A stretch of 64,000 nt of DNA from Adenanthera pavonina (GCA_026686845.1 JAIVEN010000021.1:20912001-20976000); one strand, 5' to 3'. Counted from the stretch's first letter, positions 12,271-25,154 are shown. Numbers and translations are program-made. Notes: generated from the sequence alone by a model not told the origin.

Positions 12271-14378
12271 TTAAGAATCATTGATAATCATGAATTTTTA
12301 TTATTTTTATTTCCCTTATTTAAGTATTTTTAATATTGAAATTTGACTTTTTTTTGTGATTTAGATTATATTTAGGAAATTAGTCTTAGTTTGTAATAAA
12401 TTAGAATTTTGGGATAATTTTAGGAAATTAAGCTTTAATTTTGATTATTTTTACTTTCCAAATTATTTTAAGAATTTAATTCTCTCATTTTATTTTATTT
12501 TATTTAATAATTTTCAATGTGATTGTAGGTCATTTGTGGTTTAATTTTGATTAAGAAAATGATTCAAAATTGATCCATTTATGGACAAAATTATTAAAGA
12601 GCTTTGAAAATTTCTTTTTAGTAATTTATTTCTTTTATTTTTATCATTTTGAGTCATAAGTTTCCTCCAAATTGAATTTAAATTTTATCCCATGATTAAT
12701 TTAATTTTCTTGGATCAAAATTTAATGTACATTTATTTAATTGGGAACATAATCTATTTGATGTAACATTTTCTTGCAGGTTATTGTCTATAAAGATTAA
12801 AATTTTGAATGGGCATTTTAGTCATCAAAGAAGGGAAATTTTATGGAAAATTTATTTTCTCAGCTTTCCTATTTTTTCTATCTTTATTTGTCCATTTGTA
12901 TATATTGTATTTTAATTAGTTATATAGCATTTTTTTTTGGTTCCATTTATGCATAACCAAACACGCCTCTTGCCCTTTCTTCTTTCTTATTTTTGAAGCC
13001 CTTCGTTCAAACAAGTGCGCCGCGCCTCCAGGGAGATAAAAACCTTCTTTTTCTCACCCTTTGGTATCTTCATCATCCTCTCTCAAGGTTTTCTCTCGGA
13101 TCTCTCCATTTCTTCCATTCTCAACCACCTTTTGGACTCCCTCCTTCATTCTCAATCACACAAACAGCTTCCCCTTTGGTCCTTCACCTTCTGTTATTTT
13201 CTTGCTAGCTCCTTCACTTCCATACCATTCTTATCATTTCCTCTACCTTGCCTATTTTTCTTTCATCTATTTCACACCACTCTTACTCCTCCTTTGCCAT
13301 GGCCAAATCCCTGTTTTTCTCTAGTGAAGATTGGAAGCTCATGAGTATGCAAGGCTAGGGTGTTTGTGGTTTATTCATGGAGTAAGGCAAGGAGCTTGGG
13401 TTCTGGACCTTGGTTAGAGCATAAATGGATGAATGAGAAGTTTTCTTTAATTATCTTCATTTTTCTAAATTTTATTAGATTTTATCTTTGATTTTCTAAG
13501 TTAAGATTGATGAAAATTTATGAATATCTTAATGATTGGAGATTGGATTTGAGTTTGCAATACATTGTATACATTATCATAGTTGTTTAATATTAATTTG
13601 AGTTAGATTTATGCATGTTTCAAATCTGGAATTTTGTTTATTTTGCCCCAAATTGGTGTTATCTGGATTAATTCATTGGTTTATGATGCAATCTAGATAA
13701 TGTTATATTTAGTATTGCATAATTAGGGAGTTAATTATCTAATTTGGTTTAATTAGATAATTTTATCCAATTTTTCAGATTTAATATAAACTCAATTAAT
13801 ATTGGGATTAATTTTAATTAATTAGATTAGACTAATTCTAGATAATTAATTAACAACTAGAGGTATCTAAGATTAATTAATTATTTAGATTATGCTTAAG
13901 ATAATTAAGTGCTTAATCTAATTAGTTTGCTTAATCAATAACTTACCCATTCCTATTTTAATTGAACTCAAGCTACGATTAGCCCGATTTACTTGTTAAG
14001 CTCATGAATGATCCACATTTTCCAAAATTGAACACTTATTTTCTTTTAATCCTTGTTTAGTGTTTAGCTTATTTTAATCATTTTTTGTTTCATTTTAATT
14101 GTAATTTTGAAATTAAAAATAAACCCCCCAAATGTTAGTTGATAATTGGCATTTTCATATTAAGTAGTTTGCATTGCATTTCATAAAGAAAATAATAAGT
14201 TGCATTAGCATTTTAATTTAATAATAATTAGTTTGTATTTTTTTATTTTAATTTAGTTAGTTTAGTTGGCATTTCATTTCATTTAGGATTAATTTAAGAT
14301 TTGCATTTTAGTTGCATAGTAGCTTAACTAGTTGCATTAATTTATTTCATTTTAATGTAGTTAATTTTGCTTAGTTTC

Positions 14379-14477
<99 letters not shown>

Positions 14478-14510
14478 TTAGGGTGCATTATTTTAGCTTA
14501 AAAGTTCACA
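12270..14510. other. AT-rich block nested in insertion 1, possible second LTR
   Basis: This 2.2-kb stretch has no counterpart in insertion 2 and differs in base composition from its surroundings. It has a promoter/leader-like middle (12,950-13,340, C+T rich after an AT-rich run) and ends with repeated GCATTGCATTTC-type text and a long TAA/TTA microsatellite. It resembles a gypsy LTR of Tat/Ogre type inserted in insertion 1, but I could not find a convincing TSD, so the borders are approximate. The overlapping frames at 12,993-13,344 are pyrimidine-rich leader sequence, not genes. Confidence 0.35.
14389..14476. repeat. (TAA)n(TTA)n palindromic microsatellite
   Basis: A run of TAA units (14,389-14,420) switches directly to TTA units (14,421-14,476). 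The two halves are reverse complements and could fold into a hairpin with about 30 bp of stem. Confidence 0.9.
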
Positions 14511-15031
14511 CTCTCTTACTTTCATATTAACAGTTGCCTCTATTAGAACACGACCTAGGATGCTCTTATACTACATATTTTTTGCACCTAGTATTAAATT
14601 GCTCAACCCTCGACACGGCACATCAATTATCATACCATAAGATTAAGAGCTTCTAAACCCAAGAACCAAGCTTTCTAGACCAGATTCCTCAAGCCCCTAG
14701 CAGAGCTCCTTTGATGTCCTCTATTTTTCTCCACTCCAATGAACTAATTCGCTTTATTTAAAAACAAAGTCCTAAATATGGAGCTGCAATGCCAATAAAC
14801 CCCGTGGCGGGCGTTATTAGCACCACGGCACCAGTGTTATTTGTCTCCAAACATCACTATCTTAATTCAACTCTCTCGCTGTAGTGCGAAGGGAGCCCAC
14901 CATGGTGTGGGAGATTTTTCTTCCTTCTCCCTTTTTCTCATCTCTCCCTCCAATCCTGCAAATTTCCAAGACCACCCTTCCATGAAACCACTAACATGTT
15001 GAGAAAATTAAATTAGGGTTGTTACAAATAA

Positions 15032-17502
15032 GGAAAGAAAAAGTAGAAAGGATCCATTGGAAGCTAAAATTCAATAATTGAGCACATGTGGATCCAATTG
15101 GTTTATTGAGTGGCTTGTTGTTGTGGTGGTGTGATGAGATTTCCTTTAAGATTGATATACTGTCAAGGAATCTAATTCATATTTCCAATTTATTTGGAGA
15201 AGGTGTAACTAGTAGTATTTCATTCAACTATAGGCCACCAGGAAGGGCAGGAAAGGAAGCTTGGTGAAATCAAATGCATAGGCTTATTTCGAGCAATCAA
15301 AATCTGTGGTTATCTTGGGAGATTTCAATGATATTCTATATAATTCAGACAAAGAATAAGGAAGACTAAGAACCAAAGCTGAGATGGATAATTTCAGGAA
15401 ATTCATAATTGATTTAGAGTTGTTAGAATTGGAAACTAAGGGTCTAAAGTATACATGGGCAAACAATCGTGACGGTATGCATTACATTAGAGAGAAATTG
15501 GATAGAGCCATCATTAATCTAAAATGGAGGATGTCATTCGCAAAAGGGGTGTGCCAAGCACTAGAACCAATTGGCTCATATCATAGCCCTTTGCTCTTGC
15601 ATTTCAAATATTCAAGCAAAACATCTTAGTTAAGTTTTAAATTTGATCTTCGTTGGCTTGCTCATACTAATTATTTTAATATTATGAGAATCATTGGATG
15701 GAGTTAGAAAATGTGGAGGATGATGTTCTCTTTAGTTTTATTGATAACCTTAATTGTCCTAGACCCTTCTTGATTAATTGGAGTAAGAAATAATTTAGCA
15801 TTTGTAATATTTTAGTGAATAAATTGTTAAATGAGATCCAAGAGCTTAAGAAAAGAGAATGGAGTAGTAATGTTGCTAAAAAAGTCTATGATCTTAAAAT
15901 GAAAAATGATGATCTCTGTTCCATGAGGAAATTTTTTGGTCTCAAAAATCTTGAGTCCAATGACTTCAACATGAAGATAAAAATATAAAATTTTTTTCAT
16001 TTGACAACAATCCAAAGATGATGTAGAAATAGAATCATTAAATTATGTGATGAGAATGGTCTTTGGATTGAGGAGGAGAATGTCATTGGCTCTTGTTTTT
16101 CAAAATTCTATAATAATCTATTTTACTCATTGGGTACCAAATTTTTCAAAGGCTCTAAGTTTTGTTGATGAAGTTATTTCTGCTCAAGAAAATGATTGTT
16201 TGATGGCCCTAGTTTCCAATGATGAGACTAAAAAAGTAGTGTTTGAGTTAAAAGGAACTAAAGCTTTGGGCCTTGATAGTTAAACTAGACTCTTTTATCA
16301 AAAAACCTAGGATGTGGTAGGCAATCAAGTTTGCTTAATGGTAAAGAGTTTCCTTAATAGGGATATCTATCCATAGGATTTAAATGTTACTAACTTAGTG
16401 CTTATTCCCAAGGTTTATTATCCAACAAATGTGAATCATTTTCGTCCAATAAGCTTATGCAACTTTTCCTATAAAATTATTTCAAAATTCATTGTAGATA
16501 TATTAAAACCACTTTTGGTCAAAATCATCTCTAAGAACCAAAGAGCCTTTGTATCGGACTACATGATTCAAGATAACATCATTATTGTCCATGAAGCCTT
16601 TCATCGTCCAAAATTTAAGGTGAAAGTGAAAAATGAATTGGCATTGAAGCTTGACATGAACAAGGCATATGACAGAATTAAATGTGACTTCTTGTACGTA
16701 GTTTTGAGAAACATGGGTTTTTAGGATATCCGGGTTAAGAAAATTATGCAATGTATTTCAAGTGTAATTTTTAATATCCTGATGTATGGAAAACAAGTAT
16801 CCTCCATTGTTCCCTTAAGGGGATTAAGACAAAGGGTCCCCTATCTCCTTATTTGTTTATTTTTGTGAGCAATGTTTTATCCCAAATGATTACCAAGAAA
16901 GAGGAAGAAGGTGCTTTGAAAGGAATCAAATTAGCTCAAGGTTGCCTATTCCTCTCACATTGTTTTTTGGCTTGCGATTCTGTTTTCTTGACGTAAGCTA
17001 AAATCAATAATTGCAGGATGCTTAAAAATATTTTGGATATTTATTGTAGAGTGTTAGGTCAAAGGATCAACTAACCAAGATAAATCTTGCATATTCTTTT
17101 CAAAGAACACACCTAATCAGCTTAGAGAAGACATTGGGCATATTCTTCAAATCTCAACAGTAGATGCCCCTGGGAAATATTTGGGTTTACCTATTCTATG
17201 GGGAAGATCAAAAGCTCAAGCTTTAAGTTATATCACTGATAAGGTCAAGAAGAAAGTGCTAGGATGGCAAAAAGGTATTCTTTCTCCTGTTGGTAAGGAA
17301 GTATTGATAAAAGCTGTAGTAAGTGCTGTTCTTGTTTTTCCCATGTCATTTTTTTTGTTCCCAAAGAGCACTTATAAGACTCTAGATGGTATTATTGCAA
17401 AATTTTGGCAAGGGATTCTGATTCTAAAAGGGTAATTCACTGGATTTCTTGGAAGAAAGTGGCAAAATTAAATATAAGGGTGGGTTAGGCTTCAAAGATT
17501 TT
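15032..17502 (+). pseudogene. LINE ORF2: endonuclease C-part and reverse transcriptase
   Basis: Decayed ORF2 in several frames. The endonuclease continues from insertion 1: ILGDFNDIL (about 15,310-15,340, GDFND catalytic box intact) and YTWANNRDG...IREKLDRAI (15,450-15,510). RT follows: LIPKVYYPTNVNHFRPISLCN (16,400-16,460, in part) and LALKLDMNKAYDRI (16,640-16,680). The catalytic FADD box is ruined, reading LACD near 16,965. KYLGLPILWGRSKAQA (17,175-17,220) is the thumb region. The segment ends in GLGFKDF at the ATTTT target site of insertion 2, and the following residues (HVFNVALLTK) resume at 25,160. Confidence 0.85.
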
Positions 17503-18655
17503 TGTAACAACCTTCATTATACTATCCTAGACGTAGTCTTAAACTAATAGGGAGTATACTTGATGATGTGTGCAGGACCAAAGAGATCAGGATAAGAGAA
17601 AAGACAAAAGGGAGCAAATTGGAAGAAAATGAGTTAGAAGCTCCCACACCGTAGCCTAAAACAAAGCCGCCACGACGAGCGAAATAGAGATTGAATAATA
17701 TTCTCAACAAAAGGGCTCCATTCCACAGTGAACTTATCGCCCGCCGTAGCGTGAGACCCCGGATTCTTATAAATCTAAAGTTATTCAGTCAGTCAAGATG
17801 AGAAGAATTGAGGGAGAAATGAAGGAGCTCCATTAAGGTTCTATTTCTCCGGCCTTTAGGGATGATTTCTGGCCTTGAGGAGCTTAAATCTTGGTTGGTA
17901 AGTGAATCTTACTTCCTCTCCTCTCTTTTCTTTTCGTTTTTGGTTTAGGAATAGATGAGAATATGTTAAGTTTTGAGTTTAGGGATGAATCCACTGATTA
18001 AAATGTTTAATTTGGTGTTGTAGAAGTGTTATATAGTGTTATAAAGGTTTAGATATAAGTTTTGATTGGATTGTTATGAGTTTGAGTAAAACCCTAGGTT
18101 GGAAATTGCAGGGGAAGTGTGAAATCTAAGATGTATGAGGATGATTATGATGAGAACGATTAATTAAAGCCCATTAATATGTAATTATGTTGTTAGAACC
18201 ATGGGCTAAGCTTGAATGATGAAATTATAAGTTATAGATTGTTATTTGTTTTATGTTAATTAATGGTATTATGATGTTACAGTGGTTGATTAGCTAATTG
18301 GAGGTGTATAGTTTGTGATGGTGTCGGTAATCCGAGATAACTGGGTGTTAGTATATGTGTTATATATTGATATATAGATATATATATATGCATGTCTCCA
18401 TTCATACCACAATATCGTTATATGTATGTGTATGGTTTTTCTATATATCATAGTATGCACATGGCTAACTAAGTGTTTGTATATGATGATGATGAGTATG
18501 ATAGTGTATATGTGCATATGTGATTATAGCATCCACACATGATTGCATGCTAGCATGACCATAATGATAATTGTAATGATGATTATATATATATTGTTAG
18601 AGTCATGTTAGCATAGCATGAATATCACCACCCCATGAGCACAGTGAGATATGGT

Positions 18656-20292
18656 TATTAGATATGCTGACTTCCCAAGAGGGGGATGAATTTGGAAGAT
18701 TAAAATTTTCTGCAAAAGTCAAGAATGTGATGAAGACAAGAGAGACAGTAAAATAGAGTATAAAAGAATAGCAATGTAAAAGTACTAAAAGAGAAGGGAA
18801 GACACAGATGTTTATCCTGGTTCGGTCTTTCTATCTTGACTTACGTCCAGTCCCCAAGCAATTACTTGAGATTTTCCACTATCCTGCAAGAATTCAGTGG
18901 GCTTCTTGCAATTGCCTCAGTACAACTTAATGCGCTGTTCTTAGAGCTTAAAATCTCACTTCTTGCACTCTAGTTAAGTACTTCCCAAATCCCTTGTGAT
19001 ATCCTCTCACAAGAAAATCTTTATTCCAGATGAAGATAAGATTAGTTATACAGAATGAACTCTCTAATTTAAAGTGTATATGAAAGTTAAAGTTCAAAAG
19101 AATGAAGTATGAGAGTAAGAGACTTTAAGTTGAGAATTTGACAGAATTTCAGTATATACAATGTAAATTCATTACCCACATCTTCAAATGAAGTTCTTTT
19201 TATAGATTTAGGTCTTAACTCTATGTTAGAGACAAGATTTATCCGTTAGAGATGTTACCCAACGGTTACTCTGAAAAACTTAAATGTTTCTATCACTCAA
19301 AGTTCGAATTTTGATTGATCAATAGACGAATTTCGCAGATATCAAAAGCTAAAGACTTTAACGTTGAACTTCAAAATTCGTCTGTTATGAAGCAAAATTC
19401 AAATTTTCATTTTTGAAGAATGTTTCTATGTTGAAAAATACAAATTTTCAAGTCAAAGTTCTTCTGATAAGTGTGAACAATTGTCCCGTATTGCTACAGT
19501 GCCTTCGAAGTTCGAATTTTGGTGTCCAAAATTTGTCTGTTAGTGGACAGCTCAATAAGGCACAATAATTCATCTTTTCGAAATTCAAATTTTCAAGATT
19601 CAAAGTTCGTTTATCAAAGGAAGCTCTTTTCAGACTTATTTCAAAGTTTGAATTTCTAAAAACTAATATTCGTATGTCAACAAATTATCATAACAGACTT
19701 GCAAGCTTTGTTTCTAAAATTTGAATTCTCAAAATCAAAGTTCATCTGTTAGTGAGCTAATTTTGGACTCTTTTTAAACTTTACTTTTAGATGAGCTTTA
19801 ACATATCCTCAGACGAATTTTTCATTTTTGTAAATTGTGTTTTATCATAAATTCGAATTTTCAAAACTCAAAGTCCGTCTATCAGAGAAGACTCTCATCA
19901 GACTCTTATCAAAGTTTGAATTTTTTACATTCAAAGTTCGTCTATTAGAGGAATCTCTTTTCTGACTAACTTATTTTCAATTCAAAATTCGAATTTCAGA
20001 AACCAAAGTTTGAATTTTTAAAGCAATAGATCAACTTTAACATTTTAAAGTTCGTCTGTTAGTGGGTGTTTTTTCAAATATTCCATGAATAAACATGGAA
20101 TCAGATTTCTAAAAATATTCTTTTGCCAAATCAAAGTCTTTTACTCAACTTAAACATGATAAGAAATCCTATATCTAATCTTGTACTGATTTTACTTGGA
20201 TTTCTTCATTTGGGATTTTCCCTGCACCTTTGATATCTTCTTTCCAAGCTCTAGAAGGTTAATTTAGAATCATCAAAACACTTGATTCAATA
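18656..20292 (-). mobile_element. Copia solo LTR, palindrome type B, copy 1
   Basis: Begins TATTAGATATGCTGACTTCCC at 18,656 (first bases TG decayed to TA) and ends CTTGATTCAATA at 20,292. It shares the TTTATCCTGGTTCGGTC and CCAGTCCCCAAGC blocks of the family. The middle is an array of AAATTCGAATTT-like and GACGAATTT/AAATTCGTC-like dyads. Flanking pentamers (ATGGT and ATCAT) do not match, so the TSD has decayed or the copy arose otherwise. Confidence 0.75.
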
Positions 20293-20567
20293 ATCATTGA
20301 TTAGGAGGTGGTGATGAGATGAGATATGATGATATACGATATAATGATATGGTAAAAGATCCGTGCCACTAAATCCTTTCTTGTGGTCAGGAAAGCCAAG
20401 TGGCAATGGACCGTGATATGATATGATGATTATATGATTTGGTGATAGGATAAAATATCCCTACCACTAAATCCTCTCCTATGGCCAGAAGATCTAGGTG
20501 ACAGTGGATTACACCTTCCCTAAATCACCACTAATTTACGGTGGTTCAAGGGGAGGAGAGTCATGGT
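20293..20567. other. Host LTR fragment of insertion 2
   Basis: Sequence of the long LTR between two nested copia LTRs, with GATGATATACGATATAATGATATGG-type simple repeats (in two parts) and the CCACTAAATCCT...AGATCTAGGTG block shared with insertion 1. No gene. Confidence 0.6.
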
Positions 20568-23500
20568 CTAATTGTTAGATATGATAGCTTCCCAAGAGGG
20601 GAGTGAATTGGGAAGATTAAAATTTTCTGCAAAATGTCAATAAAGTGAAGAAAGCAAAGGTGACAGTAAAACAGAGTATAAGTGAATAACAAGTAAAAGC
20701 AGTAATAGAGAAGGGAAGACACAGATGTTTATCCTGGTTCGGTCTCTCAATCTTGACCTACGTCCAGTCCTCAAGCCACCACTTGGGATTTTCCACTATT
20801 TTGTAAGAATTCAGTGGGCTTCTTGCAAATGCCATAGTACAGCTATGATACTATGTTTTTAGAGCTCACACTTTCTCTCTTTGCACTCTAACTAAATGCT
20901 TTCTCAATCCCTTGTAATATCCTCTCATAAGAAAATCTTTCTTCCAGATGAAGATAAGATTGTTTATAATGGATAAACTCTCTTAATCAGAGTATATATG
21001 AAAATTGGAGTACAAAGAATGAAGTATGTGAGAGTAAGAGACTTTGAGTTGATGATTTGGCAGAGTTTTAGTATATACAAAGTTAAAATCGTTACCCACA
21101 ACTTCAAATGATGTTATATTTATAGATTTAGATCTTAACTATACGTTAGAGACAAAATCTATCCATTGAAGAAGTTACCCAACGGTTACTCTGAGAAACT
21201 ATCCGTTCACCAACCGTATTTAATGCTTCAGACACTCAAAGTTTAAATTTTGGTTAGTCAACAGACGAATTTCGCAGAAACTGAAAGCTAAAGACTTTAA
21301 TGTTGAACATTTGAAGTTCGTTTGTTATGAAACAAAGTTCAAATTTTGATCTTTGAAAAATGTTTCTATGTTGAAACATATGAATTTTCAAGTTTAAAAT
21401 TCTTTTGGAAAATATGAACAGTTGTTCCATTTTGCTACAGTGCCTTCAAAATTAAATTTTGATACCCAAAATTCATTTGTCAGTGGGCAGTTCAATAACT
21501 TGTTAGTTAGGCTGGCTTCCCAAGAAGGGGGTGAATTGGGAAGTTTAAACTTTTCTGCAAAATGTCAAAGAGGTGAAGAATGCAATATATGGAGGCAAAA
21601 CAGAGTATAAATAAATAACAGTGAAAGAAGCAGAAAAGAGAAGAAAACTCAGAAATTTATCCTGGTTCGGTCTCTCCACTTGATCTATGTCCAGTCCCCA
21701 AGTCACCACTTGAGATTTTCCACTATTCAGCAAGAATTCAACGGGCTTCTTGCAAGTGCCACAGTACAATGTCAGTGCTCTATTTTCTAGAGCTCACTCA
21801 ATCACTTTCTACACTTTCACAAAGTGCTCTACAACCCCTTGTGATATCTCCTCACAAGAAAGTCTATCTTTCAGATGAAGATTAGATTGTTTACAAAAAT
21901 GAAACTCTCTTGAATAAAGTGAATATGAAAGTTGAAGTACAAGTATTGAAGTAAGAGGGTAAAAGTCTTTGAGTAGAAAATTTGGCAGAATTTCAGTATA
22001 TACAAAGTTTGATTAGTTACCCACAACTTCAAATGATGTTATATTTATAGATTTAGGTCTCAAATGTTCGTTAGAGACAAAATATATCCGTTGGAGAAGT
22101 TATCCAACGGTTACTCTGAAAAACTATCCGTTAACCAACCGCATTTAATGCTTCTGACATACTGAAATTCGAATTTTGGTTGGTCAACAGACGAATTTCG
22201 AAGGAACCGAAGGTTAAAACTTCCAACGCTGAAATACTGAAGTTCGTCTGTTCATGAAGTAAAATTCAAACTTTGAAACTTAGAAAGTGTTTCTATATTG
22301 TAACATACGAATTTTCAATAAGAAAGTTTTTCTGTTTAGTGTGAATAGTATTTCAATTTGCTACAGTGCCCTCAAAATTCGAATTTTGGAACCCCAAAAT
22401 TCATCTATCCGCAGCAGGCTCAAAAGGCACAGTAGTTCATTTCCTTCGAAATTCAAATTTTCAAATAGTGAAGTTCGTCTATCAGAGAGACCTCTTTTCA
22501 GACTTACTTCAACATTCGAATTTGCAAACACTGTCCTTCGTATGTCATCATGCATTTTAACAGACTCACAACTTTAGCTTCTGAAATTCGAATTTCCATG
22601 TTCAAAGTTCGTCTGTCAGTGAGCAATTTTGAAACTCAATATAATCTTGATTTCAGATGAACTTTAACATTGTTTCAGACGAATTTCTTCAGTTTTCATA
22701 AATTTCATTTTGTTCAAAACCCAAAGTTCATCTGTTACTCAACAGCTTTTTTCAGATACTTATGAAAATTCAAATTTTGGAAAATCAAAATTCGTCTGTC
22801 AGAAAGACATCTCTTCAAACTTATTCAATTTTAACTCGAAATTCGAATTTCCAAAGGCAAAGTTCAAATTTCCAATATGACAGTTCAATGTAAACTTTTC
22901 AAACTTCGTCTGTTGGTGGGTATTTTTCAAATATTTCATAATTTAACTTAAAATCAAGTTTTTAAAACATCTTTTCATCAAATCAAAGTCTTTTACCTAT
23001 ATTTAAACATATCTAATGATCCTACAACAAATTTTGCACAAATTACTCAGAACTTCTTCACTTGAACCATTTTAGGCTCCTTTGATATCTTTATTCCAAG
23101 CTCTTGAATGTTGGTTTGGAATCATCAAAACTCTAGTTTCAACAGGCATAATAGTTCATCTATTTGAAATTCGAATTTTCAAAATGCAAAGTTCGTCTGT
23201 CAAAGAGGCCTCTTTTCAGACTTATTTCAAAGTTCAAATTTCTAAATACTATCATTCGTATGTTAACATATCATCATAACAGACTCATAAGCTTTGTTTC
23301 TGAAATTTGAATTTTCATGTTCAGAGTTCATCTGTCAGTGAGCCATTTTGATGTTCTTTCTAAACTCAGTTTTCAGATGAACTTTGACATATCCTCAGAC
23401 GAATATTTCATTTTTCATAAGTTGTATTTTGTCTGAAATTCAAATTTTCAAAAGTCAAAGTTGGTCTGTCAGAGAAGGCTCTTTTCAGACAAGATTCAAA

Positions 23501-23881
23501 ATTCAAATTTCTACAGTGAAAGTTCATCTGTCAGAGAAGACTCTTTTCAAACTTGTTCATTTTCAATACGAAATTCAAATTTCCAAATCCAAAGTTCGAA
23601 TTTTCAAAACAACATATCAGCATAAACTTTTCAAACTTCGTCTGTTAGTAGGTGTTTTTCTAATATTCCATGGATTAACATAGAATCATAGTTTTAAAAC
23701 ATCTTTTTGCCAATTCAAAGTCTTTTACTCAATTTAAACATGACTGTAGATTCTCCATCTATTCTTGTGCTAGTTTTTCTTGAATTTTTCCACTTGAAAT
23801 CATTTATGCACCTTTGATATCTTCTCTCCAAGCTCTAGAAAGTTAGTTTGGAATCATCAAAATACTTGATTCAACACTAAT
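20568..23881 (-). mobile_element. Copia solo LTR, type B, copy 2, interrupted by copy 3
   Basis: LTR starts TGTTAGATATGATAGC at 20,573 and ends CTTGATTCAACA at 23,876, flanked by CTAAT at 20,568-20,572 and 23,877-23,881. The LTR body is in two parts (20,573-21,500 and 23,145-23,876, about 1.66 kb together), split by another LTR of the same family. The break point is clear because copy 1 carries the uninterrupted text CTCAATAAGGCACAATAATTC at the corresponding place (one 21-base stretch, given here as CTCAATAAGG then CACAATAATTC). Confidence 0.82.
21501..23144 (-). mobile_element. Copia solo LTR, type B, copy 3, nested inside copy 2
   Basis: Begins TGTTAGTTAGGCTGGC at 21,501 and ends CTAGTTTCAACA at 23,144 (1,644 bp). 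It has the shared leader block (TTTATCCTGGTTCGGTC near 21,657) and a dense type-B dyad array. The pentamers outside it (TAACT and GGCAT) differ, so a simple integration with TSD is not visible. Recombination between LTR copies is an alternative origin. Confidence 0.8.
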
Positions 23882-25154
23882 CACTAGGGTGACCTTTGCC
23901 CAGATACACTAATGTGCAGTGAGGTTGGTGATATCCCGGAATCCGTCTTCACCGGCTGTTGGAAAAGAATCACCTATTCAAAATGTCTTATGATGATACC
24001 AGCTCGTGGTTTCAACCGTGTTTAAGGAAAACATACATTTCATGACATTGGAATTTCATGACACCATTACATTTATGTGTAGTATTGATTACATTATTAT
24101 ATGTGTGTGGTTGTTCCTAGTTATTGAGAGATTGTCTCACACCCCCTCCCATGACTAACATTGTAGGTGAAGACTCTAGTACTAATTCAAAGAAGACTAT
24201 GGAGTTGCAGGCCTCTCCGACTTTGGGAATTTCAAGTGTCATTGGTGGTCATTATTTAGTTTATGTGATATTGTACCAACTAGATTGTTATGGTGTGGTG
24301 CCTATATGAGAGTCCTGGGAATATTGTTCGTAAGTTATATGATGATAGGATGATTGTGACGATGATGTTTGAATGATATTGATAATTATGTGATAATATT
24401 GATGATAATGGATGATATATGAAATATCTATATGTATCATGGATGGTTTATAGGTGTGTGATAATGAGTTAGACCCCGGTAAGGGTCATTATTGTTAGAG
24501 CAAGTGTTTGTGTGTCAGAATGGTTGTATAAGCAAGCCCAAAGGTGGTTTTAGGCCTAGTATATGTGTTTTTGGCACGTAACCCATTGTGTGGAATTGAG
24601 GTTCAAGGGGGCCAAAAATCTCAGAGGAGAGGTTTCTTTGGAGTGAAACCTTCTTGGACAAGTTTGTCAAGCCAAATAAGACCTATGTGAATGGTCCTTG
24701 AGTGCCAAATTGCCTTTAGTGGCAAATGGAGATGATAAGTTGTGAGTTTTAGTTAAAAAGTGGTCAAAAGAGTACCGAGTGTCCAAAATATCTATATGGA
24801 GATGGATTTGAGTGAAACCGGTTTAACCTATATGAGTTGGAATCAGGTCAATCAAATATCGAAACATAAAGTTATGCGTGTCAGAATTCTGCTTGAAAAA
24901 TCAACAATTTGTTATATGAGATCTGATACAAATGCCATGGCACCAAAAGCCAAGCCACAGCGCCAAGTGGTTTTGTCTCTCTCAAGTCACGACTACATTA
25001 TAGCTCGTTGTTGCCCTATACTATTCTGATGTCTTTTGGTGCAATTTCAAGGTTTCATGCCTTGGGAGTTGAAATTTGGGCTATTCTAGTTTAGTTTGGC
25101 CAGTTTCCAAGATTTTTATTGAAGAATGATGGTTTGATTGTGTAGGGTGTTACA
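23882..25154. other. 3' part of insertion 2, non-coding
   Basis: Long-LTR sequence with TGATGATATTGATAATTATG-type simple text, a GGTTCAAGGGGGCCAAAAA block shared with insertion 1, and the terminal GGGTGTTACA. Short frames at 24,124 and 24,760 have no support. Confidence 0.6.

Larger units (their letters stand above)
7880..15031. mobile_element. Insertion 1: long Ty3/gypsy-like solo LTR, TSD AATAA
   Basis: The insert starts TGTAACACCC at 7,885 and ends GGGTTGTTACA at 15,026, with AATAA at 7,880-7,884 and 15,027-15,031. TG...CA termini with this exact inverted motif are usual for Tekay/Del-type gypsy LTRs. No gag-pol is seen, so a solo LTR or non-autonomous element is the best reading. It is homologous in reverse orientation to insertion 2: shared blocks include the CCACTAAATC...AGATCTAGGTG region and the GCATGCTAGCAT/ATGTTAGCATAGCATG region. 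It hosts a copia solo LTR (7,898-9,578) and an AT-rich block at about 12,270-14,510. Confidence 0.75.

Noticed and set aside
12993..13344. Three overlapping + strand frames
   Set aside because: All arise from one pyrimidine-rich leader-like segment; three equally open frames argue against coding.
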